Assembly: GCF_029320955.1 (NCBI RefSeq)
Contig: NZ_CP119757.1
Coordinates: 1,612,001 to 1,676,000, forward strand
Reading direction: 5' to 3'
DNA length: 64,000 nt
From: Flavobacterium sp. YJ01
Lineage (GTDB): Bacteria > Bacteroidota > Bacteroidia > Flavobacteriales > Flavobacteriaceae
In this document: piece by piece, positions 34,575-42,454 of the stretch
How positions within the stretch are numbered: position 1 is the first letter of the stretch
Layout of the letters: each line of letters begins with the position of its first letter
Made by a program: the position numbers and the translations under genes
Notes under the pieces: model-generated
What the model was told of the DNA's origin: nothing
The model's input: only the letters and a program-made list of their open reading frames with translations
Databases searched by the model: none

Positions 34575-37500
34575 TTAGAAATTAACATTTACTCCCAAAA
34601 CAAAACTTGGAGAGGTGAAACCGCCTAACATATACTTAGCATCTCTGCTTTTAGCAAAAGTATATACGTTTTCTGCGTTTAAATTAAAACGTACTCCGTC
34701 TAATTTTACTTTCTTAATAATGGCACTTGGCATTTGATACGCCAATGAAACATTACTTAATCTTACATTTGAAGCATCCAAAATATTAATATCTGCATAC
34801 GAATAAATAGTACGGGATTCTGAATTAAATTCTGATTCGTACTCATATACAACTCTAGGAACATTTGTAAAAGCCTCGTCTCCTGGCTGTTTCCAACGAT
34901 CTGCAATATGATTGTTTACTACTGTAATATCTGTTACATAACCTCCAATTGCTCCATTGTAATTGTTAGCCAACATTGGAAGGAATGTGTTTCTTACTTT
35001 ATGTCCTAACTCATAAATGAAAAGAGCAGAAAGGGAGAAGTTTTTATAATTAGCAGAAGTATGGAAAGAACCGCTGTGTGTAGGAACTGTCGATCCAAAA
35101 TCTTTAATAGCATCTATCTGTCCTGGATTGTATTTTACTGCTGTTCCCGAAGCATCATAAACTTGAGGAACTCCTGTATTACTTAACCCAGCCCATTTGT
35201 ATCCATAAATAGAGTTAAAACTTGTTCCAACTCTTGGAAATGACATAGGATAATCTAATTGAAGATAATATACCGGAGCTTTTACATTTACATAATCAAC
35301 TACGTTTTTATTATAGGCATACAAAACAGAAGCATCCCAAGAAAATGAAGGTGTTTTTACCAATGTTCCTCTTAAACTAACTTCGATACCTTTATTGGTC
35401 ATTTCTCCGTTATTAAGTGTATAGGTTGAATATCCAAATCCTTCTGTTGGAATTCCTTGGCTGCTAGCTAACAAATCCTGACCTTTTTTATTATATAAAT
35501 CTAAGGTTCCGCTTAATCTACTTTTAAAGAATGAAAAGTCTAAACCAATGTTTGTTGTAGTTGTTTTTTCCCAAGATAATTCAGGATTTGGTCGTCTGCC
35601 AACACTTCCCTGCGTTCCTCCAACATTTGGATTAGCACTGTAAAAAGCAGTTAAATATGGCGCAGTATCTTTTGCAATATTTCCTCCAATACCATAAGAA
35701 CCGCGAAGTTTAAGCGCATCTACCCAATCAACATTAAAAAATGATTCATTGTTAATATTCCAGCCCGCACCAACAGACCAAATAGGTTTGTTTTGATATT
35801 TACTGTCTGTTCCCCAAAGATTAGAACGATCCCAACGTACACTTCCAGAAAGCGTATATCTTCTATCGTAAGTATATCCTCCTGTTGAGTAAACTGAAAC
35901 ATAACGGTTCTGCAATTCTTTTTCTAATGCAAATTCGTTTTGTGACATATAACCTCCGAAAACAGCTCCATATACTTTTAATAAATCGGCTTGATTAATA
36001 TTTGTAAACGATAAAGCTTGTGCATCATAACCATAACGAGTGTTATCACTATACTCTTGTTTTGAATGACGAATTTCCATACCTGCTATAGCAGAAAAAT
36101 CATGCTTTTCAGCAAAAGTCTGATTGAAGTTTAACTGCTGACGGAAATTATAAGCATTAGAAAACTGATTCGTTTCTTTTATAATATCTCCGTAAGGCAA
36201 ATTATAAACTGCTTTGTTGTTAGCAATTGTAACCAGACCATTTACTTTGTTTCTTACATAATAAGAATCTCTACCATATAACTGACTTGCACGATCTGAA
36301 GCAAATTCGTATTGGAACATGGCATTGTATGTAAATGCTTTACTGAATTTCACATTAAATTTAGCGTATGTTCTGTTCAAGAAATTTTTATTTTCGATAC
36401 CATTTCTTCCCAACTCATCCATCGGAGTAATGTCCATGTTGTAAAGACCATAAGTCTGCATCGACTGAAGTGTAAAATTATTATAACGAGATGCAGCTGT
36501 AGAAACAAAATTTGTTCCGTCGTTGTTTACCAATTGATTGTATGGCTGATATTTAAATCCAGGTGCTGAAGCAAAATAACTCTGCGTATCCCCTTTTCCA
36601 AAACTAGTGTAACTTCCTAAATCCAAAGACAGCCAGCTGTTAATTTGTGTTGAGTTTTTCAAATTAAGACCAACTGTTTCATTTTCAGTATTGATATCTT
36701 CCAGCTGATTGCTTTTGTAAGTTAAAGAAGCATTGAACGTATTCGTTTCTGTTGCTTTTCCTAAACTTAGATTGTGCTGTAGAAAATATTGATCACGTTT
36801 TGCATATTTGGCAATATCATCATAGTATTTGTAACCTTGAGCACCAAGTGCATCCAAACGGCTGTTCATTTCTGCCATTGAAGTTTTTCCGGCATAACCA
36901 TTCAAAATAGTCTGCATTCCTAAACTTGTAAATGCTGCATTATTTAGCAATGATTGCGCATAAGTAGCCGAATTTGCCGTTTTTAAATTAGGATTTCCAG
37001 CTGCCCATCCTCTTTCTAAATCAATAATATCTCCAGAGTCAGTAAGGTTTGCTGTATAATTTCTATAAGGAGTAACTGTCAAGTTGCTTGAAAACGAAAT
37101 ATTAGTTTTTCCTGCTTTTGCTTTTTTAGTAGTAATTACTATAACTCCGTTAGCAGCACGTGCACCGTAAATAGAAGAAGCTGCCGCATCTTTTAAAACT
37201 GTAATTGTCTCAATATCTTCTAAGTTAAGACTCGGAAGATTTTCTTCTATAGAAGCGTAAGGAGTTAATCTTGTATTTTCAACAGGAAAACCATCAATAA
37301 CATACAAAGGTACTGCTGAACCAGCTGCCATAGAAGTCGTTCCACGGATTTTTCCATCCTGATATCCAACAATACGTCCTTCCAAAATTTTATCTAAACC
37401 ACTTAGACGTTGTTCTTTAAAATCTGTTGCTTTCAAACTAGAGAAAGATCCTGTTGCTTTTTCTGCAGTAATATCTTGATAACCTGTTTTTAAAACTACA

Positions 37501-38150
37501 CCTTCTAATTCCTGTACGTCTTCTTTTAAAACAACATTGATAACACTTCTGCCATCAACTTTTATTTCTTGTCTAACATATCCTAAATAAGAAAATGCTA
37601 AAGTCGTTTCGCTGCTTACTGCAATAATTTGATATTCTCCGTTAAAATCAGTGTTTACACCTCTTCCAGAACCATTATCTGCAACGGCTGCACCTACTAA
37701 AGGCATTCCTTTTGCATCTGTAACTCTACCTTTTACAATAAAATCTGCCTCAGGTTTTTTAACTTCAGCTGTTTTGTCAGCTGCAAGTTTTTTTGGCATC
37801 AAAATAATATGGTTTCCAGACACTTTAAAATCGGTACTGGTATTATTAAAAATTTTATTCAAAATTACGTCAATCGAAGTTTCACTTGCATTTACGTCGA
37901 TTACTCTATTTAAATCGACAGATCTTACATTGTAAACAAATCTATAATCTGTAGTATACTCTAGTCTTTCGATAACTTTTGCAACAGTCATATTACTGAC
38001 ATTAAAAGAAATCTTATTTTTTTGAGAATAACTAGTTCCGGCATGCATTACGCTTAAGGCGGTTAGGAGAAATAATGTGGTCAATTTCATTTTCAAATCA
38101 AATTTCAAAAAAGGCTTATCAAACCTGATTTTGTTCAAGAGTTTTTTCAT
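34575..38150 (-). CDS. SusC/RagA-type TonB-dependent receptor with STN domain
   Basis: The 1191-residue protein has an N-terminal signal (about 21-43; a second Met at residue 21 may be the real start), an STN signal-transduction domain at about 50-115 (ISFNVSNMTVAKVIERLEYT), a carboxypeptidase-regulatory-like domain at about 130-210, a TonB plug at about 230-345 (AASSIYGARAANGVIVITTK) and a C-terminal outer-membrane barrel ending in Phe (SFVLGVNVNF). The STN domain means that this receptor signals through the FecR anti-sigma factor encoded upstream (171-base gap) to the divergent ECF sigma factor. Together with SusD it forms a TonB-powered importer in the outer membrane. The substrate is unknown. 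Confidence 0.95.
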   Translation of the reverse strand: MKKLLNKIRFDKPFLKFDLKMKLTTLFLLTALSVMHAGTSYSQKNKISFNVSNMTVAKVIERLEYTTDYRFVYNVRSVDLNRVIDVNASETSIDVILNKIFNNTSTDFKVSGNHIILMPKKLAADKTAEVKKPEADFIVKGRVTDAKGMPLVGAAVADNGSGRGVNTDFNGEYQIIAVSSETTLAFSYLGYVRQEIKVDGRSVINVVLKEDVQELEGVVLKTGYQDITAEKATGSFSSLKATDFKEQRLSGLDKILEGRIVGYQDGKIRGTTSMAAGSAVPLYVIDGFPVENTRLTPYASIEENLPSLNLEDIETITVLKDAAASSIYGARAANGVIVITTKKAKAGKTNISFSSNLTVTPYRNYTANLTDSGDIIDLERGWAAGNPNLKTANSATYAQSLLNNAAFTSLGMQTILNGYAGKTSMAEMNSRLDALGAQGYKYYDDIAKYAKRDQYFLQHNLSLGKATETNTFNASLTYKSNQLEDINTENETVGLNLKNSTQINSWLSLDLGSYTSFGKGDTQSYFASAPGFKYQPYNQLVNNDGTNFVSTAASRYNNFTLQSMQTYGLYNMDITPMDELGRNGIENKNFLNRTYAKFNVKFSKAFTYNAMFQYEFASDRASQLYGRDSYYVRNKVNGLVTIANNKAVYNLPYGDIIKETNQFSNAYNFRQQLNFNQTFAEKHDFSAIAGMEIRHSKQEYSDNTRYGYDAQALSFTNINQADLLKVYGAVFGGYMSQNEFALEKELQNRYVSVYSTGGYTYDRRYTLSGSVRWDRSNLWGTDSKYQNKPIWSVGAGWNINNESFFNVDWVDALKLRGSYGIGGNIAKDTAPYLTAFYSANPNVGGTQGSVGRRPNPELSWEKTTTTNIGLDFSFFKSRLSGTLDLYNKKGQDLLASSQGIPTEGFGYSTYTLNNGEMTNKGIEVSLRGTLVKTPSFSWDASVLYAYNKNVVDYVNVKAPVYYLQLDYPMSFPRVGTSFNSIYGYKWAGLSNTGVPQVYDASGTAVKYNPGQIDAIKDFGSTVPTHSGSFHTSANYKNFSLSALFIYELGHKVRNTFLPMLANNYNGAIGGYVTDITVVNNHIADRWKQPGDEAFTNVPRVVYEYESEFNSESRTIYSYADINILDASNVRLSNVSLAYQMPSAIIKKVKLDGVRFNLNAENVYTFAKSRDAKYMLGGFTSPSFVLGVNVNF

Positions 38151-38207
38151 ACTTTTAAAATGTTTTTTTAATGTTGGTTGGTTAATTAACTGACCGCATA
38201 TACTCTA

Positions 38208-38240
38208 CCGGGAAATGTTGGCGCATTTTCCGGTTTTTTT
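38208..38240 (+). terminator. Hairpin with T run, antisense to the susC leader
   Basis: CCGGGAAATG at 38208-38217 pairs with CATTTTCCGG at 38224-38233 with one mismatch and is followed by seven T on the plus strand. No plus-strand gene ends here. In the minus-strand mRNA it would be a hairpin in the fecR-susC gap, about 58 bases before the susC start. Confidence 0.6.
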
Positions 38241-38321
38241 ATAACGATCCTTTTCATTTTTGGATTTTTGTTACATAGGCGTTTTTAATTATGAATTGTA
38301 AATTGTGAATTATTAATTAAT

Positions 38322-39476
38322 TTATCTGATTGTAATTTCATCTCTTTCTATTTGATAATCAATTTTATAACTATCACTAAAATATTTCAAAACCACTTCA
38401 ATTGGTTCGTTATCAAAACGGGCATTAAAAATCTCTTTTCCTAAAGTTTTATTTTTATTAATGAAAGTCACATTATATTGACGCTCTAGTTTTTTGATAA
38501 TCTCAGCAAAAGAAGCATTTTTAAAAACTAAACTTCCTTTTACCCAAGCCGTGTAATAATCAGGGTTTACTTGCTCTGTCTTAATTGCATTTTCACCTTT
38601 TAAATTAGAACCTTTTAAGCCTGGAGTCAGATATACTTGATTTGTTTTTTGCTGTTTATAAAGTGAAACTTTACCTTCAACCAAAACAACATCTGTACTT
38701 GTATTATTAGTATACGAATCAACATTGAATTTAGTTCCTAAAACCTCAACATTAACCTCTTGTGCATTTACATTAAACGGATGCGCTTTATCTTTACTTA
38801 CTTCAAAATAAGCCTCGCCCGTTAAATAAACCTGTCTATTTTTGTTTTTGCCAAATTGTACTGGATAACGCAAAGATGTTCCCGAATTTAAATGCACCAC
38901 CGTTCCGTCAGATAATTGAACTTCGAATTTTTTCCCGTAAGGAATTTTCAAAGTATTATAAACCAATTCTCCTTCTGCAAAAGCTTTTGTATAAACCAAT
39001 CTATCTTTTTCTTGTTTTCCTATAATATTTCCATCTTTATCGGTCACATTTTTTTCTTCAGAAGTATCAATTGTTTCAGAAGATCCGTTACCTAATTGTA
39101 AAACAATTTCGTCTACTCGCGGAATAATAACATTTTGTTTAACTTGTTCTGTACCAGAATTTTTATACAAATAAAATCCGCCTAAAGCAACAATTAAAAT
39201 CGCTGCATATTTATAGTAAGATGAAAATCTTCTTTTTGTAAAAACATTATTTTCTTTTTGAATTCTCTCAGAAAGCTGTTTTCTAACTTCTGTAGAATCA
39301 AAAGTATTCAAGGCCGTATCGATTGCGTAATTGGTTTTTACAAAATCCTTAAACACAATTTGATTTTCGTCTTGTTTTAACCACTCTGTCAGTTGCTCAA
39401 TTTCGTCTTTAGAAGCCTGATTTGTGATAAATTTCACGATTAATCGCTCTGATTTTTTCGCTGTCATTTGGGTCAT
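38322..39476 (-). CDS. FecR-family anti-sigma factor
   Basis: The protein (384 residues from the ATG at 39476) has an N-terminal cytoplasmic anti-sigma region (about residues 1-85), one transmembrane helix at about 95-112 (YKYAAILIVALGGFYLY), a periplasmic FecR domain at about 170-270 (VQLSDGTVVHLNSGTSLRYP, with VYLTGEAYFEVSKD) and a C-terminal DUF4974 segment at about 310-384 (ASFAEIIKKLERQYNVTF). It passes the occupancy signal of the STN-type SusC to the ECF sigma factor. The longer start at 39506 adds ten hydrophobic residues with no family support. It lies divergent from the sigma gene and upstream of susC. Confidence 0.93.
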   Translation of the reverse strand: MTQMTAKKSERLIVKFITNQASKDEIEQLTEWLKQDENQIVFKDFVKTNYAIDTALNTFDSTEVRKQLSERIQKENNVFTKRRFSSYYKYAAILIVALGGFYLYKNSGTEQVKQNVIIPRVDEIVLQLGNGSSETIDTSEEKNVTDKDGNIIGKQEKDRLVYTKAFAEGELVYNTLKIPYGKKFEVQLSDGTVVHLNSGTSLRYPVQFGKNKNRQVYLTGEAYFEVSKDKAHPFNVNAQEVNVEVLGTKFNVDSYTNNTSTDVVLVEGKVSLYKQQKTNQVYLTPGLKGSNLKGENAIKTEQVNPDYYTAWVKGSLVFKNASFAEIIKKLERQYNVTFINKNKTLGKEIFNARFDNEPIEVVLKYFSDSYKIDYQIERDEITIR

Positions 39477-39577
39477 TTTTAATATTATTACGAAGCCAAA
39501 AAACAAAACCCTAACAATTTGATAAAGTTTTTTTTATTTTAGTGATTTTTTTATTTTTCACAAGTCTTTTCTTTCAA

Positions 39578-39742
39578 CAAAACTATATTAATTCTATAGA
39601 ATTTATAAAGTAAATAAATTATATTTGCATTTTATTCTGTTTTTTATTTGTAATAAATTTCAAATAGAAAATGAAAAAAATGAGCATTTTTAAGAAAATA
39701 AGCGCAGTTTTGAGCCATAAAATTTATAAATTAATATATTTG
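39578..39742. promoter_or_regulatory. Divergent promoter region of the sigma and fecR genes
   Basis: Three -7-like elements are visible. On the minus strand TAGTTTTG at 39578-39585 suits fecR. On the plus strand TATATTTG occurs at 39620-39627 and again at 39735-39742. The latter is five bases before the sigma ATG, with a possible -33 TTTTG at 39708-39712 (22-base spacing). Use of the downstream one would give a nearly leaderless mRNA. No -33 TTTG matches well for the others. Confidence 0.5.
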
Positions 39743-39747
39743 TTTCT

Positions 39748-40353
39748 ATGAAGATTGATGATTACAGCGATAATACCACATTAATTGAATCTCTAAAAAA
39801 TGGAGATGAAACCGCTTACACCTATCTCATCGATACTTATCATCATAAACTTTGTGTTTATGCTAACAGTCTGGTAAAGAATGTTTACAGCGCAGAAGAT
39901 ATTGTTCAGAACGTTTTTATTAAAGTTTGGGAACAGCGCACGAGATTAAAAACAGATCATTCGTTAAAAAGTTTTCTTTATAAATTGGTTTACAATGAGT
40001 TTATCGATTTATATCGAAAGAATCAATCTTTGTTTTCTCTAGAAAAATCATATTACGATGCATTAAACGGAATTGTTCAGGAAGATGATTCTGAAGCTTT
40101 TCAACGTGTTTTAAATGCTGTCAACAAAGAAATTCAAAACCTGCCTCCAAAGTGCAAAGAGGTTTTTATTCTAAGTAAAAAAGAAGGATTGACCAATATC
40201 GAAATTGCAGAACATTTGGATGTTTCTATCAAAACTGTTGAAGCACAAATTACTAAGGCTTTTTCTATTCTACGCAGTTCTTTAGAAGAAAAAGTAAAAA
40301 GTGTTTTGTTTTTATTGTTTGGTGCAAAAAAAAAATTCAGACTAAATAATTAA
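39748..40353 (+). CDS. ECF RNA polymerase sigma factor
   Basis: The 201-residue protein has sigma region 2 at about residues 22-90 (YHHKLCVYANSLVKNVYSAE, DIVQNVFIKVWEQR) and region 4 at about 130-185 (LPPKCKEVFILSKKEGLTNI, EIAEHLDVSIKTVEAQITKA). There is no later Met in the N-terminal region, so the start is fixed. The gene is divergent from fecR-susC-susD, the usual layout in Bacteroidetes for surface-signalling sigma factors. It should switch on the adjacent operon when the receptor signals through FecR. The stop codon is inside a terminator hairpin. Confidence 0.95.
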   Translation: MKIDDYSDNTTLIESLKNGDETAYTYLIDTYHHKLCVYANSLVKNVYSAEDIVQNVFIKVWEQRTRLKTDHSLKSFLYKLVYNEFIDLYRKNQSLFSLEKSYYDALNGIVQEDDSEAFQRVLNAVNKEIQNLPPKCKEVFILSKKEGLTNIEIAEHLDVSIKTVEAQITKAFSILRSSLEEKVKSVLFLLFGAKKKFRLNN

Positions 40354-40370
40354 TCTGAATTTTCTTTTTA
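40332..40370 (+). terminator. Terminator enclosing the sigma-gene stop codon
   Basis: AAAATTCAGA at 40332-40341 pairs with TCTGAATTTT at 40354-40363, followed by T-rich sequence. The stop codon (40351-40353) is in the loop. The convergent gene on the other side ends at 40452. Confidence 0.8.
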
Positions 40371-40451
40371 TTGTTTGTAAAGAATCGTAAATCCAATTCC
40401 TCTTTTCTTCGTTCTGTTTATTTTCCTGTTATTCAATCTATATTCTTTTTT

Positions 40452-41204
40452 CTATATTCTCGCCTCTTCCATTTTCTCTTCAAATAATTCTAAAACTGGT
40501 ATTTTCATATCGTGATAAAAAAGTACTTTCCAATTTTCGTCTTTTGCTTGCTGTTCCCATTTTTTGCGTGATTCTCTTGCTCGTTTTCCGTCAAAATCAG
40601 TCTTGTAAGCAACATGCATTGACCAATAGATTTTTTGAGGCAAATCGTCTGCTCCATAAAAAACAATTTCATCATCGGCTTTTATCCAGAAAACTTGATG
40701 AAATTTTGTATGTCCTGCCGAAACTTCGTAGAAAATTTCATTGGTTATATTTCCACTATCTGAATTTAGTAACTCAACATTAGGAAGTTTTTTCAATTGA
40801 TTTAATAACTCAAAAACATACGACGGATTATTAATTTGTTCTAAAGCAAAATCTATCTCTCGTTCCTGAATATAAATCTTCGCATTCGGAAAATTTTGAA
40901 CAAAATTGCCGTTCTCAAAATAACCAATTCCTTCTATATGATCTTTATGCAGATGCGAAACCAAAACTTTTGTTATTTGATTCGGACTAATATTATTCTT
41001 TTGAAGCATTTCATGAATAAACGGAATTTCGTTATTTACAAATCCTAAACCAAAATCTAATAAAATAACATCATTATCAGTGATAACCACAAAAGGCTGA
41101 ATTGCCATTTTCAAACCTGAATCTGATGTTTCTTTAGTTAAAAGTTTAAATTCTTTTTGAGCATTTGCAACGTAATTTCCTTCTTGTAAAGCTATGATTT
41201 TCAT
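40452..41204 (-). CDS. Metallo-beta-lactamase-fold hydrolase
   Basis: The 250-residue protein (from the ATG at 41204) has the metal-binding motif SHLHKDHIEG at about residues 93-102 (HxHxDH), an Asp-rich strand VILLDFGLG before it, a later metal His in VSAGHTKFH, and the C-terminal His in LFYHDMKIP. It has no signal peptide, so it is cytoplasmic. Lactonases and related enzymes belong to this family; the substrate is not evident. An upstream Met at 41237 would add eleven Cys- and Lys-rich residues and is less likely. The gene is divergent from a LysR regulator and is its probable target. Confidence 0.88.
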   Translation of the reverse strand: MKIIALQEGNYVANAQKEFKLLTKETSDSGLKMAIQPFVVITDNDVILLDFGLGFVNNEIPFIHEMLQKNNISPNQITKVLVSHLHKDHIEGIGYFENGNFVQNFPNAKIYIQEREIDFALEQINNPSYVFELLNQLKKLPNVELLNSDSGNITNEIFYEVSAGHTKFHQVFWIKADDEIVFYGADDLPQKIYWSMHVAYKTDFDGKRARESRKKWEQQAKDENWKVLFYHDMKIPVLELFEEKMEEARI

Positions 41205-41253
41205 TTTTCTATCTTCTGTAATTTTACAACACGACAAAGTTCTTAAGATTTTC

Positions 41254-41292
41254 TATATTTGTAAAACCTTATTTTTCGATATAATCAATCGA
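41254..41292 (+). promoter_or_regulatory. LysR gene promoter and possible LysR operator
   Basis: A -7 element TATATTTG lies at 41254-41261. An inverted repeat TCGAT-N7-ATCGA at 41276-41292 follows, in the divergent gap between the LysR and hydrolase genes. Both features fit autoregulation plus control of the divergent gene, as usual for LysR types. The -33 sequence is weak. Confidence 0.45.
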
Positions 41293-41308
41293 TAAAACCG
41301 ATTTAGAA

Positions 41309-42184
41309 ATGGAACTTCGACAGCTTAAATATTTTCTCAAAGCAAAAGAATTACTAAACTTTACAGAAGCTGCCTCCGCACTTTATATTAGCCAAAGCAC
41401 ACTATCACAACAAATTAAACAGTTGGAAGACGAATTACAAGTTCCTCTCTTTAATAGAATCGGAAAAAGAATTACACTAACCGAAGCTGGAAATTTATTT
41501 GCCGTTTACGCGCAGCAATCGGTAAATAAAGCTTCAGATGGATTTCAATTTATTAAAGACCTGAATAATCTTGAAACTGGAAAAATTGCTATCGGTGTAA
41601 CTTATGCATTGCGCCACGTGGTTACTAAAGCGCTGATTTTATTTAGTTCAGAATATCCTAAAATTCAATTTGAAATTGTTTTTGGAACTTCTCAGGAATT
41701 AATCCAGAAACTGAATCATTTTGAGCTCGATGTAATTCTGACTTTTGAAGAAATCGCTTCAGAGGAACATTTCAAATACAGAGAATTATTTACGTCTCCA
41801 ATGGCTTTGGTTATCTCAGCTGAAACTTCATTCACCAATAAAAAAAGCATTTCTTTGAGTGAAGTGAGTTCGTTGCCTCTCGCGCTTCCTTCTAGCGGTT
41901 TTAGCACAACACAATTTATAAATAAAGCTTTTAAAAAGGATAATCTCAATCCGAAAGTTACGATTGAAATCAATGATATTCCAACTTTATTAGAATTAAT
42001 TAAAACAGGAAAATGGCACACAATCTTGACCAAAACAACAATTGAAAACGAAAAAGATTTACATGCGATTCCAATAAAAGGGCAAAATATGACACGAACT
42101 GCAATGCTTATTTCCTTGAAAGAAGTGTATGAGAAAAAAGCAGTTAAAGCCTTTTTGAATATGTTGATGGAGAATTTGAAGTGA
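41309..42184 (+). CDS. LysR-family transcriptional regulator
   Basis: The 291-residue protein has the N-terminal LysR winged helix at residues 1-60 (MELRQLKYFLKAKELLNFTE, AASALYISQSTLSQQIKQLE) and a periplasmic-binding-like effector domain from about 90 to 290 (KIAIGVTYALRHVVTKALIL; LALPSSGFSTTQFINKAF). The domain order and size are normal for CynR/CysL-type proteins. It is divergent from the metallo-beta-lactamase-fold hydrolase gene across a roughly 100-base gap. The effector is unknown. The transcript probably runs into a large inverted repeat at 42217. Confidence 0.94.
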   Translation: MELRQLKYFLKAKELLNFTEAASALYISQSTLSQQIKQLEDELQVPLFNRIGKRITLTEAGNLFAVYAQQSVNKASDGFQFIKDLNNLETGKIAIGVTYALRHVVTKALILFSSEYPKIQFEIVFGTSQELIQKLNHFELDVILTFEEIASEEHFKYRELFTSPMALVISAETSFTNKKSISLSEVSSLPLALPSSGFSTTQFINKAFKKDNLNPKVTIEINDIPTLLELIKTGKWHTILTKTTIENEKDLHAIPIKGQNMTRTAMLISLKEVYEKKAVKAFLNMLMENLK

Positions 42185-42216
42185 TTTTTGGAATTTAAAG
42201 TTTAAGGTCAAAAGTT

Positions 42217-42318
42217 TGTCATTTCGAGGAACGAGAAATCACACGCGCAAGTCCGCAAAGAAAAAGCGAAAATCTTTCTCGATCTTCTAGTGTGATTTCT
42301 CGTTCCTCGAAATGACAA
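42217..42318. repeat. Inverted-repeat element, family B, copy 1
   Basis: Perfect 29-base arms (42217-42245 and 42290-42318), starting TTGTCATTTCGAGGAACGAG, enclose a 44-base loop. A second element with the same ends (CATTTCG, GAGAAATCACAC and TCTAGTGTGATTTCT) lies at 60551-60656. It could also end the LysR transcript. Confidence 0.9.
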
Positions 42319-42362
42319 AATTGGGCTAAAATATCACAGATTTGATTTTATGTCTGTTTATC

Positions 42363-42439
42363 GTAGAGACGCACCGCAGTGCGTCTAACACAATGTTTAT
42401 CGATATACTAGATGTAGAAGCACTGCGGTGCGTCTCTAC
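42363..42439. repeat. Inverted repeat GTAGAGACGCACCGCAGTGC
   Basis: Perfect 20-base arms at 42363-42382 and 42420-42439, each itself partly palindromic (GCACCGCAGTGC), flank a 37-base AT-rich loop. The arms are GC-rich against an AT-rich background. It lies 16 bases before the end of the esterase gene. Confidence 0.88.
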
Positions 42440-42454
42440 AGAAAATCTTTGTAA

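Noticed and set aside
41205..41237. Longer N-terminus of the metallo-beta-lactamase-fold hydrolase
   Set aside because: The added residues are Cys- and Lys-rich without family support, and would overlap the likely promoter region.
42217..42439. CRISPR-like array
   Set aside because: The repeats are two separate inverted pairs, not regularly spaced direct repeats with spacers, and no cas gene is present.
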